Assembly: GCF_016786355.1 (NCBI RefSeq)
Contig: NZ_JADWYX010000022.1
Coordinates: forward strand, 37,340 to 101,339
Length of the DNA stretch: 64,000 nucleotides
Origin: Frankia sp. AgB1.9
GTDB taxonomy: Bacteria; Actinomycetota; Actinomycetes; Frankiales; Frankiaceae
Direction of reading: 5' to 3'
A program made the translations under genes and the position numbers. Positions 52,314-60,558 of the stretch are shown here, one piece after another. The notes beneath the pieces were generated by a model that was not told where the DNA came from, did no database searches, and saw nothing but the letters and a program-made list of their open reading frames with translations. Position 1 is the stretch's first letter, and each line of letters opens with the position of its first letter.

Positions 52314-52388
52314 TGGTCGCTGTTTTCACCCTCTGGTGGCTATGAAACAGGCCCGGTTACGACCACCGGAGGGCCGAAACAGCGATCA
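52314..52388. repeat. 75-bp dispersed palindrome, copy I (supplies a stop codon)
   Basis: TGGTCGCTGTTTTCACCCTC ... CGATCA. It nearly fills the 94-bp gap between convergent genes, and its terminal TCA is the stop codon of the NmrA-like gene. The copy is almost the reverse complement of copy K. Confidence 0.88.
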
Positions 52389-53282
52389 TGGAGACGTCGT
52401 TGTGTAGCGCTCGACGATTTCCGACGTCTGGGTGGGACGAATGTCGTCGGCGTGGTCGAGGGCCCATCGTTCGAAGGAGCGGGCCGGCCGTCCGGTGATC
52501 TCCTCCACCGTCCGGGTCACCGGTTCGGGAGTGTCGACCAGGCTGGCCCAGTAGGTCAGCGCGGAGTCGACCATGGCTGCGTCGGCCCAGGTAAGCATCT
52601 CCTCGCGGGCCTCGTCGCGAGTGATCTCGACAAACCGCGGCGGCCGGCCGGCGATCGCGCTGAGAACGCCTACCTGGTCGGTCTGGGTGAGGGCGGCGGG
52701 GCCGGTGAGCAGGTAGGTGGCGCCGGCGTGGCCGTCCTCGGTCAGCACGCGGGCCGCGACCTCGGCGACATCCCGTTCGTGGATCAGTGACCGGGCCGCC
52801 CGTGGATAGGGGATGCGGACGGGCTGGCTGGCGCCGATCGGCGCGGTCCACGCGAGGGTGTTCGTGGCCAGGCCGCTGACCCGCAGGAACGTCCAGTCGA
52901 GGTCGGTTCCACGGATGGCGTCCTCGATCTGCCCCCAGACCCCGTTCTCTGCCGGCGGGCGGTCATCGCGCACGCTGGTCGCCGAGACGTAGACCACGCG
53001 GCGGCAGTGGCGGGCGATGGCGTCGATCACGTCCGGCGCGCCGTCCGCGGCGAGAAACGGCCAGAGTAGGAACACTGTGTCCACATCGCCAAGGGCGTGC
53101 TCGACGGAGTCGGGGGAAGTCAGGTCACCGACGACGGTCCCGACGCCTGCCGGCACCCGGCCACCGCCGGCAGAGTGGGTCATCGCCGTCACGTTGGCGC
53201 CGCGGGCCTGAAGTTCGGCCACGACGTGGTGACCGATGGAGCCGGTGGCACCGGTGACGAGGATCTTGCTGAGGTTTGCCAT
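52386..53282 (-). CDS. NmrA-like NAD(P)-binding protein (atypical SDR)
   Basis: A 298-residue protein, start at 53282 (MANLSKILVTGATGSIGHHV). The Rossmann motif TGATGSIG is followed by LQARGANVTAMTHSAGGGRV, VGDLTSPDSVEHALGDVDTV and RRVVYVSATSVRDDRP. No catalytic YxxxK is obvious, as usual for NmrA/HSCARG-type redox sensors and quinone reductase-like members. C-terminal DQVGVLSAIAGRPPRFVEIT is also typical. It converges on the MaoC gene; its last codon is TGA inside palindrome I, so the C-terminus (ERYTTTSP) ends at the repeat boundary. Confidence 0.88.
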   Translation of the reverse strand: MANLSKILVTGATGSIGHHVVAELQARGANVTAMTHSAGGGRVPAGVGTVVGDLTSPDSVEHALGDVDTVFLLWPFLAADGAPDVIDAIARHCRRVVYVSATSVRDDRPPAENGVWGQIEDAIRGTDLDWTFLRVSGLATNTLAWTAPIGASQPVRIPYPRAARSLIHERDVAEVAARVLTEDGHAGATYLLTGPAALTQTDQVGVLSAIAGRPPRFVEITRDEAREEMLTWADAAMVDSALTYWASLVDTPEPVTRTVEEITGRPARSFERWALDHADDIRPTQTSEIVERYTTTSP

Positions 53283-53352
53283 GCACTCAGGGTCAAACTT
53301 GAAGTGAGCTTTATGTCAAGCGGCGCTGGCCCGGGGATCTGACGGGTGGCCT

Positions 53353-53427
53353 TGATCGGGGTTTTAGCCCTGTGATGGTCGTGGCGGGGGCGTTTCTACG
53401 ACCGTTCCAGGGCCCAATCGGCGATTA
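53353..53427. repeat. 75-bp dispersed palindrome, copy J
   Basis: TGATCGGGGTTTTAGCCCTG ... CGATTA, in the divergent gap between the NmrA-like gene and lysA. It belongs to the A/E/G subgroup. It is the only copy lying between two divergent starts. Confidence 0.8.
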
Positions 53428-53594
53428 TGACCGGCGCGGACGGGCTATCGCGGGTTCGGAAGCTCCGTGGGCTGTGGAAATTCGCCGTGAGGCCGTCAAC
53501 GCCGTGTCAAAGCCCCTTCCTGCGCGCTCCCTGTGGGCATGAGGTGGTGCTGACGGCGCTGCCGACTGGCAGCGCCTCGGCGAAGGAGCGAACG

Positions 53595-54929
53595 GTGACA
53601 CTGGGTGAGCTCATCCCGAGCCTGCGGCCTGCGCTGCGATCGAAGCTCGCCGCCCAGATCTGGCCGGAGGGCACCACGCTGGACAGCGACGGCGAGCTAC
53701 ACGTCGCCGGCACCGCGATGACGACCGTGGCCGCGAGGTTCGGCACCCCGGCCTACGTGCTCGACGAGGCGGCGTTCCGAAGCCGCGCCCGGCAGTACCG
53801 CGCGACCCTGCCCGGCATCGAGGTGTGCTACGCGGGCAAGGCACTGCTCACCCGCGCCGTCGCCCGTTGGGCCGCCCAGGAGGGCCTGTCCCTGGACGTC
53901 TGCTCGGCCGGCGAGCTCGCCGTCGCGAGATCCGCCCACTTCCCCGCCGACCGGCTCATCCTGCACGGCAACGCCAAGACCCCCGAGGACCTCAAAGCAG
54001 CCCTCGACTACCACGTCGGACGAATAGTGATCGACTCGGCCGACGAGATCACCCAGCTCGGCCCGCTGGCCCACGACCAGCAGGTACTGCTGCGGGTGAC
54101 ACCCGACCTCGACGGCCACACCCACCACGCCATCAGCACCGGGATCCCCGACCAGAAGTTCGGCATCCCCCGCAGCGCCGCCACCGACGCCGCCCGCCAG
54201 GTACTGGACCAGCCAGGCCTTCGGCTGGTCGGGCTGCACTGCCACATCGGCTCCCAACTCACCCGCATCGGCGCGATCGAGGAGGCGACCAGGCGCCTGA
54301 TCGGCCTGCTCGCCACCATCCGAGACCAACACGGCGCCGTACTCCCGCAGCTCAACATCGGCGGCGGCCACGCCGTCCGCTACACCCCCGGCGACGACGG
54401 CTTCGACCTCGCGGGCCTCGCCCACCGCCTGACCGGCGCCCTCGCCTACGAATGCGAACGACACCGCCTGCCCGCCCCACGCCTCACCGTCGAACCCGGC
54501 CGCGCCCTGATCGCCCAGGCCGGCATCACCCTCTACCGGGTCATCACCGTCAAACACATCCCCGGCGTACGAACCTTCGTCGCCGTCGACGGCGGCATGA
54601 GCGACAACCCCCGGCCCGCGCTCTACGGCGCCCGCTACACCATCCAACACATCGGCCGACGCTCCCTCGCCCCGTCCCGCCCCGCCACCGTCGTCGGCCG
54701 GCACTGCGAAGCCGGCGACATCCTCGCCCACGACGTGCCGCTGCCCGCCGACATCCAAGCCGGCGACCTACTCGCGGTCGCCACCACCGGCGCCTACCAC
54801 CACAGCCTCGCCTCCACCTACAACACGATCGGCCGGCCCCCACTCATCGCCGTCCACAACGGCGAGGCCCGCCTACTCATCCGCCGCGAGACAGAAGAAG
54901 ACCTCCTCACCCGCGACGTCGGCGTGTGA
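53595..54929 (+). CDS. lysA: Diaminopimelate decarboxylase-type PLP enzyme
   Basis: A 444-residue fold-type III decarboxylase that converts meso-diaminopimelate to lysine. GTG 53595, with AAGGAG 8 nt upstream, starts VTLGELIPSL; sequence before it is not protein-like. PLP Lys82 lies in VCYAGKALLTRAV; LHGNAKTPEDLKAALDY, GLHCHIGSQL and NIGGGHAVRY are phosphate-binding and substrate loops; EPGRALIAQAGITLYRV and CEAGDILAHDV complete the C-terminal domain. It is not in a dap/thr operon and may be a second lysA or a related amino acid decarboxylase. The corA-type gene follows by 80 bp. Confidence 0.85.
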   Translation: MTLGELIPSLRPALRSKLAAQIWPEGTTLDSDGELHVAGTAMTTVAARFGTPAYVLDEAAFRSRARQYRATLPGIEVCYAGKALLTRAVARWAAQEGLSLDVCSAGELAVARSAHFPADRLILHGNAKTPEDLKAALDYHVGRIVIDSADEITQLGPLAHDQQVLLRVTPDLDGHTHHAISTGIPDQKFGIPRSAATDAARQVLDQPGLRLVGLHCHIGSQLTRIGAIEEATRRLIGLLATIRDQHGAVLPQLNIGGGHAVRYTPGDDGFDLAGLAHRLTGALAYECERHRLPAPRLTVEPGRALIAQAGITLYRVITVKHIPGVRTFVAVDGGMSDNPRPALYGARYTIQHIGRRSLAPSRPATVVGRHCEAGDILAHDVPLPADIQAGDLLAVATTGAYHHSLASTYNTIGRPPLIAVHNGEARLLIRRETEEDLLTRDVGV

Positions 54930-55009
54930 CAACCCGCGTGCGCGTGCCCCAGCTGGTATCCAGAGGCCAGGCTCGCCGCCCGCGGCCACCCGCCCGGGGA
55001 AGGACGTTG

Positions 55010-55993
55010 ATGGACGTTCGGCTCATCACCAGCTCGGGCGTCCGGCGCCATCCGGTCGAGGCGCTCGCCGGGCTGCTCGCGATCGGCGAGGGTCTGCTCT
55101 GGGTAGACGTGCCGGAGTGTGACCCGGACGCGGCACGGGTGCTGTCGGAGGTGTTCAGTTTCCCTCCGGGCAGCGTCCACGACTGCGTCGAACGCAACCG
55201 AGTACCGAAGGTGCACGCCTACCCGGACCACCTGTTCGTCGTCCTGCACGCACCCGAACGAGGCGCCGGTGGCCACGTCCACTACGTCGAACTCGACCAG
55301 TTCGTCGGGACGCGGTACCTCGTGACCGTGCACGGACCGGTCAACCCGGCGGTCGACGCGCGGGTCGCGCTACGGGACACCCAGGCGGTGCTCGACCGGC
55401 TGGAGTCGGGAAAACTACGCCCGTCGACCCCGTTCGAGCTGTCCCACGCCATCGTGTCGACGCTGACCCACCGGCTCGAGGACTTCGTCGAGATGCTCAC
55501 CGGTGACGTGTGGAAGCTCGAACAGCGCGTCACCGGCGGAAACCTCGATGATCCCGAGCAACTGCTCGACGAGCTGTTCCGTGCCCGCCACGGCCTGCTG
55601 GCGGCCCGCACGATGGGCGCGTCGAGCCGGGAGATCTACCACCGGATAACCACTCTCGCCGATACCGTCCCGGTCGCCGCCGGACCAATGGTCGCCGATC
55701 TCGTCGACCAGTTCGACCGAGTCCGCACTCTCGCCGACAACCAACGCGAATACCTGCAGGGAGTGATCGAGTTCTACCGCACCCGAACCGAGACAAAGAT
55801 GACCATCGCCGCCGAGCGGTTCGCCGTCATCGCCGCCGTGACCCTGCCGATCACAGCGCTCTCCTCGGTTCTCGGGATGAACGTCATCGTCAACGAGCAC
55901 ACCCAGGTCTGGCCACTCGTCGCGACCCTCGCCGTGATGGTGGCCATGTCCGCCGCGCTGCTGCGCTGGGCCCGCCGGCGGGGATGGTGGTAG
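55010..55993 (+). CDS. corA: CorA-family magnesium/cobalt transporter
   Basis: A 327-residue pentameric divalent-cation channel. ATG 55010, GGAAGG upstream. The N-terminal cytoplasmic funnel spans ~1-240 (LFVVLHAPERGAGGHVHYVE, LDQFVGTRYLVTVHG), with a long stalk helix ending in EYLQGVIEFYRTRTETKMTI. Two C-terminal membrane helices follow; the first ends in the selectivity motif GMN (289-291). The signature loop after it is VIVNEHTQVW instead of the usual YGMNxxxMPE form, a variant seen in actinobacterial members. Not part of an obvious transport operon. Confidence 0.92.
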   Translation: MDVRLITSSGVRRHPVEALAGLLAIGEGLLWVDVPECDPDAARVLSEVFSFPPGSVHDCVERNRVPKVHAYPDHLFVVLHAPERGAGGHVHYVELDQFVGTRYLVTVHGPVNPAVDARVALRDTQAVLDRLESGKLRPSTPFELSHAIVSTLTHRLEDFVEMLTGDVWKLEQRVTGGNLDDPEQLLDELFRARHGLLAARTMGASSREIYHRITTLADTVPVAAGPMVADLVDQFDRVRTLADNQREYLQGVIEFYRTRTETKMTIAAERFAVIAAVTLPITALSSVLGMNVIVNEHTQVWPLVATLAVMVAMSAALLRWARRRGWW

Positions 55994-56094
55994 CCAGGGC
56001 CCGAGCCGGGCGGGAATGGCGCTCTGCTGGTGGCAGATCCCCGTAGGGCGCAACAGCCTGGCGGCTCGGTGCTGGCGCTTCTAACGTCCCGCGC

Positions 56095-56808
56095 ATGGGC
56101 GCGATGGAGATGGTGCGGTTGCTGCCGAGGCTGTATTTCCTGCGGTTCGCGGCAGGGCACGCGTACCTCTGGCTCGACGACGACGGGCTGACGCTCATCG
56201 ACTGCGGCGTCGCCGGATCCGGCAACCAGATCGCGGCGGCCATCCGCCGGCTCGGCCGGGACCCCGCGGACGTCCGTCAGCTTGTCCTCACCCACTTCCA
56301 CCACGACCACGTGGGGGCGGCGAACGAGGTAGCCGCCTGGGGCGACGTCGTCATCAGCGCCCACCGGGACGACGCCGCCGTGATCCGCGGTGAGGCGACC
56401 GGAACGCCGCCGGTGCTGCTCGACTGGGAGCGCCCGATCTTCCAACAGGTCACCGGGGCACGATCACAACGGCGGCGCCCGTGCGGGTCGACCGCGAACT
56501 CGACGACGGCGACGTGCTCGACTTCGGCGGCCGCGCGCAGGCCGTGGCGGTGCCAGGCCACACCCCAGGCAGCGTCGCCGTCCACCTGCCCGACCATGGC
56601 GTCCTGTTCACCGGCGACGCCGTCGCGCGCACCCAGGACGGACGGGTCATCGTCGGGGTGTTCAACATCGACCGAGACGCCGCCGTCGCGTCCCTGCGCC
56701 GGCAGGCGGACCTGGACCCCGTGCTCGCCTGCTTCGGCCACGGAGAACCGGTCACGGCCGACGCCGGTCTGGCGCTACGGGGCCGCGCTCGACCGACTGC
56801 GCGGCTGA
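56095..56808 (+). pseudogene. Metallo-beta-lactamase-fold hydrolase gene with two compensating frameshifts
   Basis: The frame from ATG 56095 encodes an MBL start (MVRLLPRLYFLRFAAGHAYL, LIDCGVAGSGNQIAAAIRRL) with the metal motif HFHHDH at residues 67-72. Near 56455-56463 the protein-like text moves to the frame of 56481 (DRELDDGDVLDFGGRAQAVA, PGHTPGSVAVHLPDHGVLFT, ACFGHGEPV). It returns to the first frame near 56779-56783 (AALDRLRG, stop at 56808). Each switch lies at a GGGG run. So one base appears lost at the first site and one gained at the second, leaving flanks in register. This could be a decayed gene or two assembly/sequencing errors; the ends are otherwise a full-length MBL gene. Confidence 0.75.
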
Positions 56809-57149
56809 GCTTCCCGCCCGGCTCCGTCCATACGGTCCGACACGGTTCGCGGCTTTTCAACAATGACAGGGACCTGGCGTGGAATTAGGGGAATTCGCCC
56901 CGTTCTGTATGTCGCTCGCGGGATAGCCTGCTTCAGTGATCGCGTGTCCCGCGCCTGCTGATCGGTGTTCATGCTACTTTGCCGGGGCGGTCGCGCGAGA
57001 TTTCGGTTCATCTTGTTTCCGGGTCAGATGGAAGCCGCCTGCCCGGGTTTGGTCGACCTTTGTCGAGAAGATCTATCTGGTCGACCGATCCGATCTCTCC
57101 GATGAACTGCATGAATATCTTTCATGCTTCGAGCGGAAGGTTGTGACTC

Positions 57150-58193
57150 ATGGCGGGAGAAATCAGGGTCGACAAAGTCCCGGCCGTCGCCGTACCGGCG
57201 CCCGCTGCCCCGTCGGACCCGGCGCCGAGTACAGCGGGTTATCTCCCCTGGGGGAGCGGCGTCGGCGGCAATCCGGCGCTCGTCCAGACTCGGTACGGTA
57301 CGCAGGGAAACTTCGCGCTGGCCATTCCATACGCGACCTCGGGCATCCACCTCCTGTGGCGTGACAACGATGATCCGGCGCTGCCCTGGAGCGAACGGCT
57401 CCCGATCGGCCAGAATCTGGGCCGGGTCGACGCGCTGACCTTCATCCAGAGCAACTTCGGCCCGGAGGGGAATCTGGAGATTATTTCCCGGGTCGGTGAC
57501 ACGTTGCAGTTCTTGTGGCGGGATTCGGCGGCCAACTTCGAGTGGCGCGGGCCGTACCAGATCGCCGGTGACGCGGCCGGGAATCCGGCGCTCATCCAGT
57601 CCCGGTTCGGTCACCAGGGGAATTTCGAGCTGGTTTTTCCGTCGAACTCCGGTGGCATCAACTTCATGTGGCGGAACAATGATGACCCGAGGCTTCCGTG
57701 GAGTGCGCCGTTCCGGTTCGGTCAGGAGCTGGGTCGGGTCGATGCGCTGACCCTGATCCAGAGCAATTTCGGTTCGCCGGGGAATCTGGAGCTCATCGCC
57801 CGCGTCGGCGACACGCTGCAGTTCTTCTGGCGGGACTCGGGGCCCAACTTCGAGTGGCGCGGGCCGTACCAGATCGCCGGTGACGCGGCCGGGAATCCGG
57901 CGCTCATCCAGTCCCGGTTCGGTCACCAGGGGAATTTCGAGCTGGTTTTTCCGTCGAACTCCGGTGGCATCAACTTCATGTGGCGGAACAATGATGACCC
58001 GAGGCTTCCGTGGAGTGCGCCGTTCCGGTTCGGTCAGGAGCTGGGTCGGGTCGATGCGCTGACCCTGATCCAGAGTAATTTCGGTTCGCCGGGGAATCTG
58101 GAGCTCATCGCCCGTGTCGGGGACACGCTGCAGTTCCTCTGGCGGGACTCGGGGCCCAACTTTAACTGGAACGGCCCGTGGCGCCTCATCTGA
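57150..58193 (+). CDS. Tandem-module protein, probably a beta-propeller lectin-like fold
   Basis: A 347-residue protein, ATG 57150, GGAAGG 9 nt upstream, with no signal peptide. After a Pro/Ala-rich N-terminus (~30 residues) it consists of three modules of about 104 residues, each two ~50-residue units: GNPALIQSRFGHQGNFELVF ... INFMWRNNDDPRLPWS, then LIQSNFGSPGNLELIARVGD ... LQFLWRDSGPNFEWRGPYQI. That is six units, fitting a six- or seven-bladed propeller with repeated FG-x-x-GN and W-R motifs. Modules two and three are almost identical in DNA, so the duplication is recent or kept uniform by conversion. Similar-looking repeat proteins are lectins or sugar-binding propellers, but no binding has been shown. 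Codon third positions include A/T-richer runs than neighbouring genes. Confidence 0.75.
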   Translation: MAGEIRVDKVPAVAVPAPAAPSDPAPSTAGYLPWGSGVGGNPALVQTRYGTQGNFALAIPYATSGIHLLWRDNDDPALPWSERLPIGQNLGRVDALTFIQSNFGPEGNLEIISRVGDTLQFLWRDSAANFEWRGPYQIAGDAAGNPALIQSRFGHQGNFELVFPSNSGGINFMWRNNDDPRLPWSAPFRFGQELGRVDALTLIQSNFGSPGNLELIARVGDTLQFFWRDSGPNFEWRGPYQIAGDAAGNPALIQSRFGHQGNFELVFPSNSGGINFMWRNNDDPRLPWSAPFRFGQELGRVDALTLIQSNFGSPGNLELIARVGDTLQFLWRDSGPNFNWNGPWRLI

Positions 58194-58334
58194 TCGGGGC
58201 TGTTTGTTCTTGAGAGGCGCTGGTGTGTTGGGGCGCTGACCCCGCCACACCAGCGACGCTGGCTCATGAGCGGTAACGAAAGACGGCCGAGCTAGTGCAC
58301 CTCCGGCAAGGTTCGCCCGTTTCTGGCGCCCCCA

Positions 58335-58409
58335 TGATCGGCGTTTCGGCCCTCCGGTGGCTGTGACCGGGCCTGTTTCATAGCCACCAGAGGGTGAAAA
58401 CGGCGATCA
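58335..58409. repeat. 75-bp dispersed palindrome, copy K
   Basis: TGATCGGCGTTTCGGCCCTC ... CGATCA, between the convergent propeller and PKD genes. Its reverse complement shares GGCTATGAAACAGGCCCGGT with copy I. Confidence 0.88.
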
Positions 58410-58440
58410 AGGTGACGGGCAGACCTTGGCGGTCACGGCA

Positions 58441-59187
58441 CTAGGCGGTCACGGTTATCGTGACGAGGTTGGAGTCCGAATACGGATTGATCTCCGACCA
58501 GTGGGCTCGGTAGTGCAGCGTGCCTGGAGCGCTGAAGGTGGTCGTGTAAGGATTGGTCACCGAGAAGTTGTGGGCGCTGGGCTCACCGACGTAGTCCCCC
58601 GCATAGGCGCCCGAATTCAGGTCGATGCGAGCACCTGAGCAGATGCCGGTGGCGGTGAACGTCACGGACTGCCCGACCGTTACCGACGTCGGGCTCGCGG
58701 CGAGGTTGAGCAAGGTGACGGTGGCGGTCGCCGTGGCCGTGGCGCCGGACGCGTCGCGCACTGTCACGGTCGCGGTGAACGGTCCGTTGGTGCCGTACAG
58801 GTGGTTCGTGGCCGTGGTCGAGGCGGCGGCGGCGGCGGTCGCTCCGTCGCCGAAGGTGAACGCATAGGTCAGCGGACCGGCCCCACCGGTCGATCCCGAG
58901 GCGTCCAGCTTGGCGGTCCCGCCGGAGTCGTCGCAGCCGATTTTCGCCACCGACAGGGCGGCATGCAGCGGTCTGGCCGACGGCGACGGGTGTGTCGTGA
59001 CGATGCCGCCGGGAGGTGCGCACCCCGTGATCGCCACGGCGGCGGTGACGCCCGCGGCGGCCAGGCCGAGCCCGGCAAGGCGTAGGCGTCTCGACGTGAC
59101 GCGGGCGAGCCGCTCGACTCTGCCCACGGCCTGGACACGCTGCTCGGCGAACCACCTGGCGGTTCGCGCGGTGGGGAACTGTTCCAC
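58441..59187 (-). CDS. PKD-domain lipoprotein
   Basis: A 248-residue secreted lipoprotein. GTG 59187 is chosen (7 nt after GGAGGA); a GTG two codons earlier sits too close to that site. A ~35-residue basic, cytoplasmic N-terminus precedes a hydrophobic stretch and the lipobox AITGC, placing lipidation at Cys56. A PKD-like domain follows (SGSTGGAGPLTYAFTFGDGA, HLYGTNGPFTATVTVRDASG), then a second beta-sandwich (SPTSVTVGQSVTFTATG). No enzyme domain is present. Such proteins stabilise or attach surface assemblies. It converges on the propeller gene across palindrome K. Confidence 0.8.
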   Translation of the reverse strand: MEQFPTARTARWFAEQRVQAVGRVERLARVTSRRLRLAGLGLAAAGVTAAVAITGCAPPGGIVTTHPSPSARPLHAALSVAKIGCDDSGGTAKLDASGSTGGAGPLTYAFTFGDGATAAAAASTTATNHLYGTNGPFTATVTVRDASGATATATATVTLLNLAASPTSVTVGQSVTFTATGICSGARIDLNSGAYAGDYVGEPSAHNFSVTNPYTTTFSAPGTLHYRAHWSEINPYSDSNLVTITVTA

Positions 59188-59210
59188 GACCACGTCCTCC
59201 TCGACGATGC

Positions 59211-59235
59211 TGCAAATTTAGATATGCAAATTGCA
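59211..59235. promoter_or_regulatory. TGCAAATT direct repeat upstream of the PKD lipoprotein
   Basis: TGCAAATT occurs at 59211-59218 and 59225-59232, separated by TAGATA and followed by GCA, giving an AT-rich, partly palindromic patch in an otherwise GC-rich gap. It sits 24 bp upstream of the lipoprotein start and could be a regulator site or overlap the promoter. Confidence 0.4.
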
Positions 59236-59338
59236 GTCTCGCAGAGGATGGCTTCTCGTGGGACCGGATCCCCCCAAATCCGCCCCCATCGAACCGGCGG
59301 ACGACCGCCGGACCGATGAACCCTGCCGGGCGGCGGCG

Positions 59339-60409
59339 CTAGTCGAAGACGATTGCCTGGCGACCCACGACGTCGCCGCGGGCGAGTGCCTGGAGGTTGT
59401 CGTTGATGTCCTCGAACTTCACCGCGGTGACGCTGTGCCGGATGCGCCCCGCGGCGGCGAGCGCGAGGACCTCGGTGAGGTCGTTGTAGTTGCCCCAGAA
59501 CGAGCCGAAATACGAGAGCTCAGTTCCTACGATCACGTTCAGCGGCACCTCGACCTTGGTGCCCATGAGGCCCACCGACACGACCACGCCCTCGGCCGCG
59601 AGAATCTCGAAGTCGAGCGCGATCGACGCGGGGGCGCCCGCGCAGTCCAGGATCGCGTCGACCGTGCGGCGGCCGGTGAGTGTCTCCAACTCGTCCTGTA
59701 CCTGGCCGGACTTCAGATCGCGGGTGTTGACGGTGTGATCGGCACCGTTGCGCCGGGCGAGCGCCAGCTTCTCGTCGGTGCGGGAGAACGCGACCACGGT
59801 CGCTCCGCCGCCGAGCAGCTTCGCGTACTGCACCGCATAGCTGCCGAGGCCGCCGATGCCGGCCACCGCCACGGTCTGCCCCGGTCCGAGCTTGCCGGCT
59901 GCCCGCAGCCTTTTGACCCCGCGGTAGGGAGTCAGCCCGGCGTCGGTCAACGGCGCGAGATGCTCCGCCTTCTGGTCGTCGCCCGGCACCCGGATCAGGT
60001 GGCGCCGTGGGACCGCCACGTATTCCGCGAAACCGCCGGGCGGCCCGAATCCGATCCACCCGCCGGTGCCGGTGCAGAGCTGCTCATTGCCCTCGTGACA
60101 CTGGCGGCACGTTCCATCGCCCCACCCGGGGTTGACCACGACCTGGTCGCCTTCGGACAGGCCAGCCGAACGCGGTACGGCGGAGCCGGTGGCGGCCACC
60201 CGGCCGGCGACCTCGTGGCCGGGAACGGCCGGGAACTCCATCGGAGCGGCCTGCTGGAAGTAGCCCTCGATCAGCTGGTAGTCGCTGCGGCACACCCCGG
60301 CCGCCGCGACCTTGACCAGGACCTCGTCCGCCTCCGGAGCGGGGACCGGGATCTCCTCCAGCCGCAACGGTTCGTGGTAGCCGTACATTCGGGCCGCTCT
60401 CATCAGCAC
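59339..60409 (-). CDS. Zinc-dependent alcohol dehydrogenase (MDR superfamily)
   Basis: A 356-residue medium-chain dehydrogenase. GTG 60409 (VLMRAARMYGYHE) has AAGGAG 6 nt upstream; ATG 60403 would be 12 nt from that site. Catalytic zinc ligands are Cys in AAGVCRSDYQL and His in VPGHEVAGRV; the structural region keeps only CRQC and a later Cys (GDGTCRQCHEGNEQLC), so the usual four-Cys cluster looks reduced. The NAD fold is VAVAGIGGLGSYAVQYAKLL. FEDINDNLQALARGDVVGRQ ends the protein typically. It is probably in one operon with the upstream SDR, both diverging from an AraC regulator. Confidence 0.9.
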   Translation of the reverse strand: MLMRAARMYGYHEPLRLEEIPVPAPEADEVLVKVAAAGVCRSDYQLIEGYFQQAAPMEFPAVPGHEVAGRVAATGSAVPRSAGLSEGDQVVVNPGWGDGTCRQCHEGNEQLCTGTGGWIGFGPPGGFAEYVAVPRRHLIRVPGDDQKAEHLAPLTDAGLTPYRGVKRLRAAGKLGPGQTVAVAGIGGLGSYAVQYAKLLGGGATVVAFSRTDEKLALARRNGADHTVNTRDLKSGQVQDELETLTGRRTVDAILDCAGAPASIALDFEILAAEGVVVSVGLMGTKVEVPLNVIVGTELSYFGSFWGNYNDLTEVLALAAAGRIRHSVTAVKFEDINDNLQALARGDVVGRQAIVFD

Positions 60410-60558
60410 AGCGATCTCCTTCGCTCCACCGAGCCCGCGGTGCCCGGACGCACTGGTCCAAGAGACTCCCCGACGGTGTGCCCGAGCGCGGCCGGCGTAG
60501 TCGCGTCCCCGCGGCGCTGGCCGGCGGCCGGGGCCCGGGCGCCGCGCCTGGTCCCCGG

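Noticed and set aside
53595..54929. Unusual codon use in lysA as proof of transfer
   Set aside because: The gene has strongly C-ending codons, but this is within what GC-rich actinobacteria show, and no flanking mobility gene exists.
53825..55993. 722-codon open frame running into corA
   Set aside because: The first ~395 codons lie out of frame inside lysA and are Arg/Pro/His-rich; corA starts at ATG 55010.
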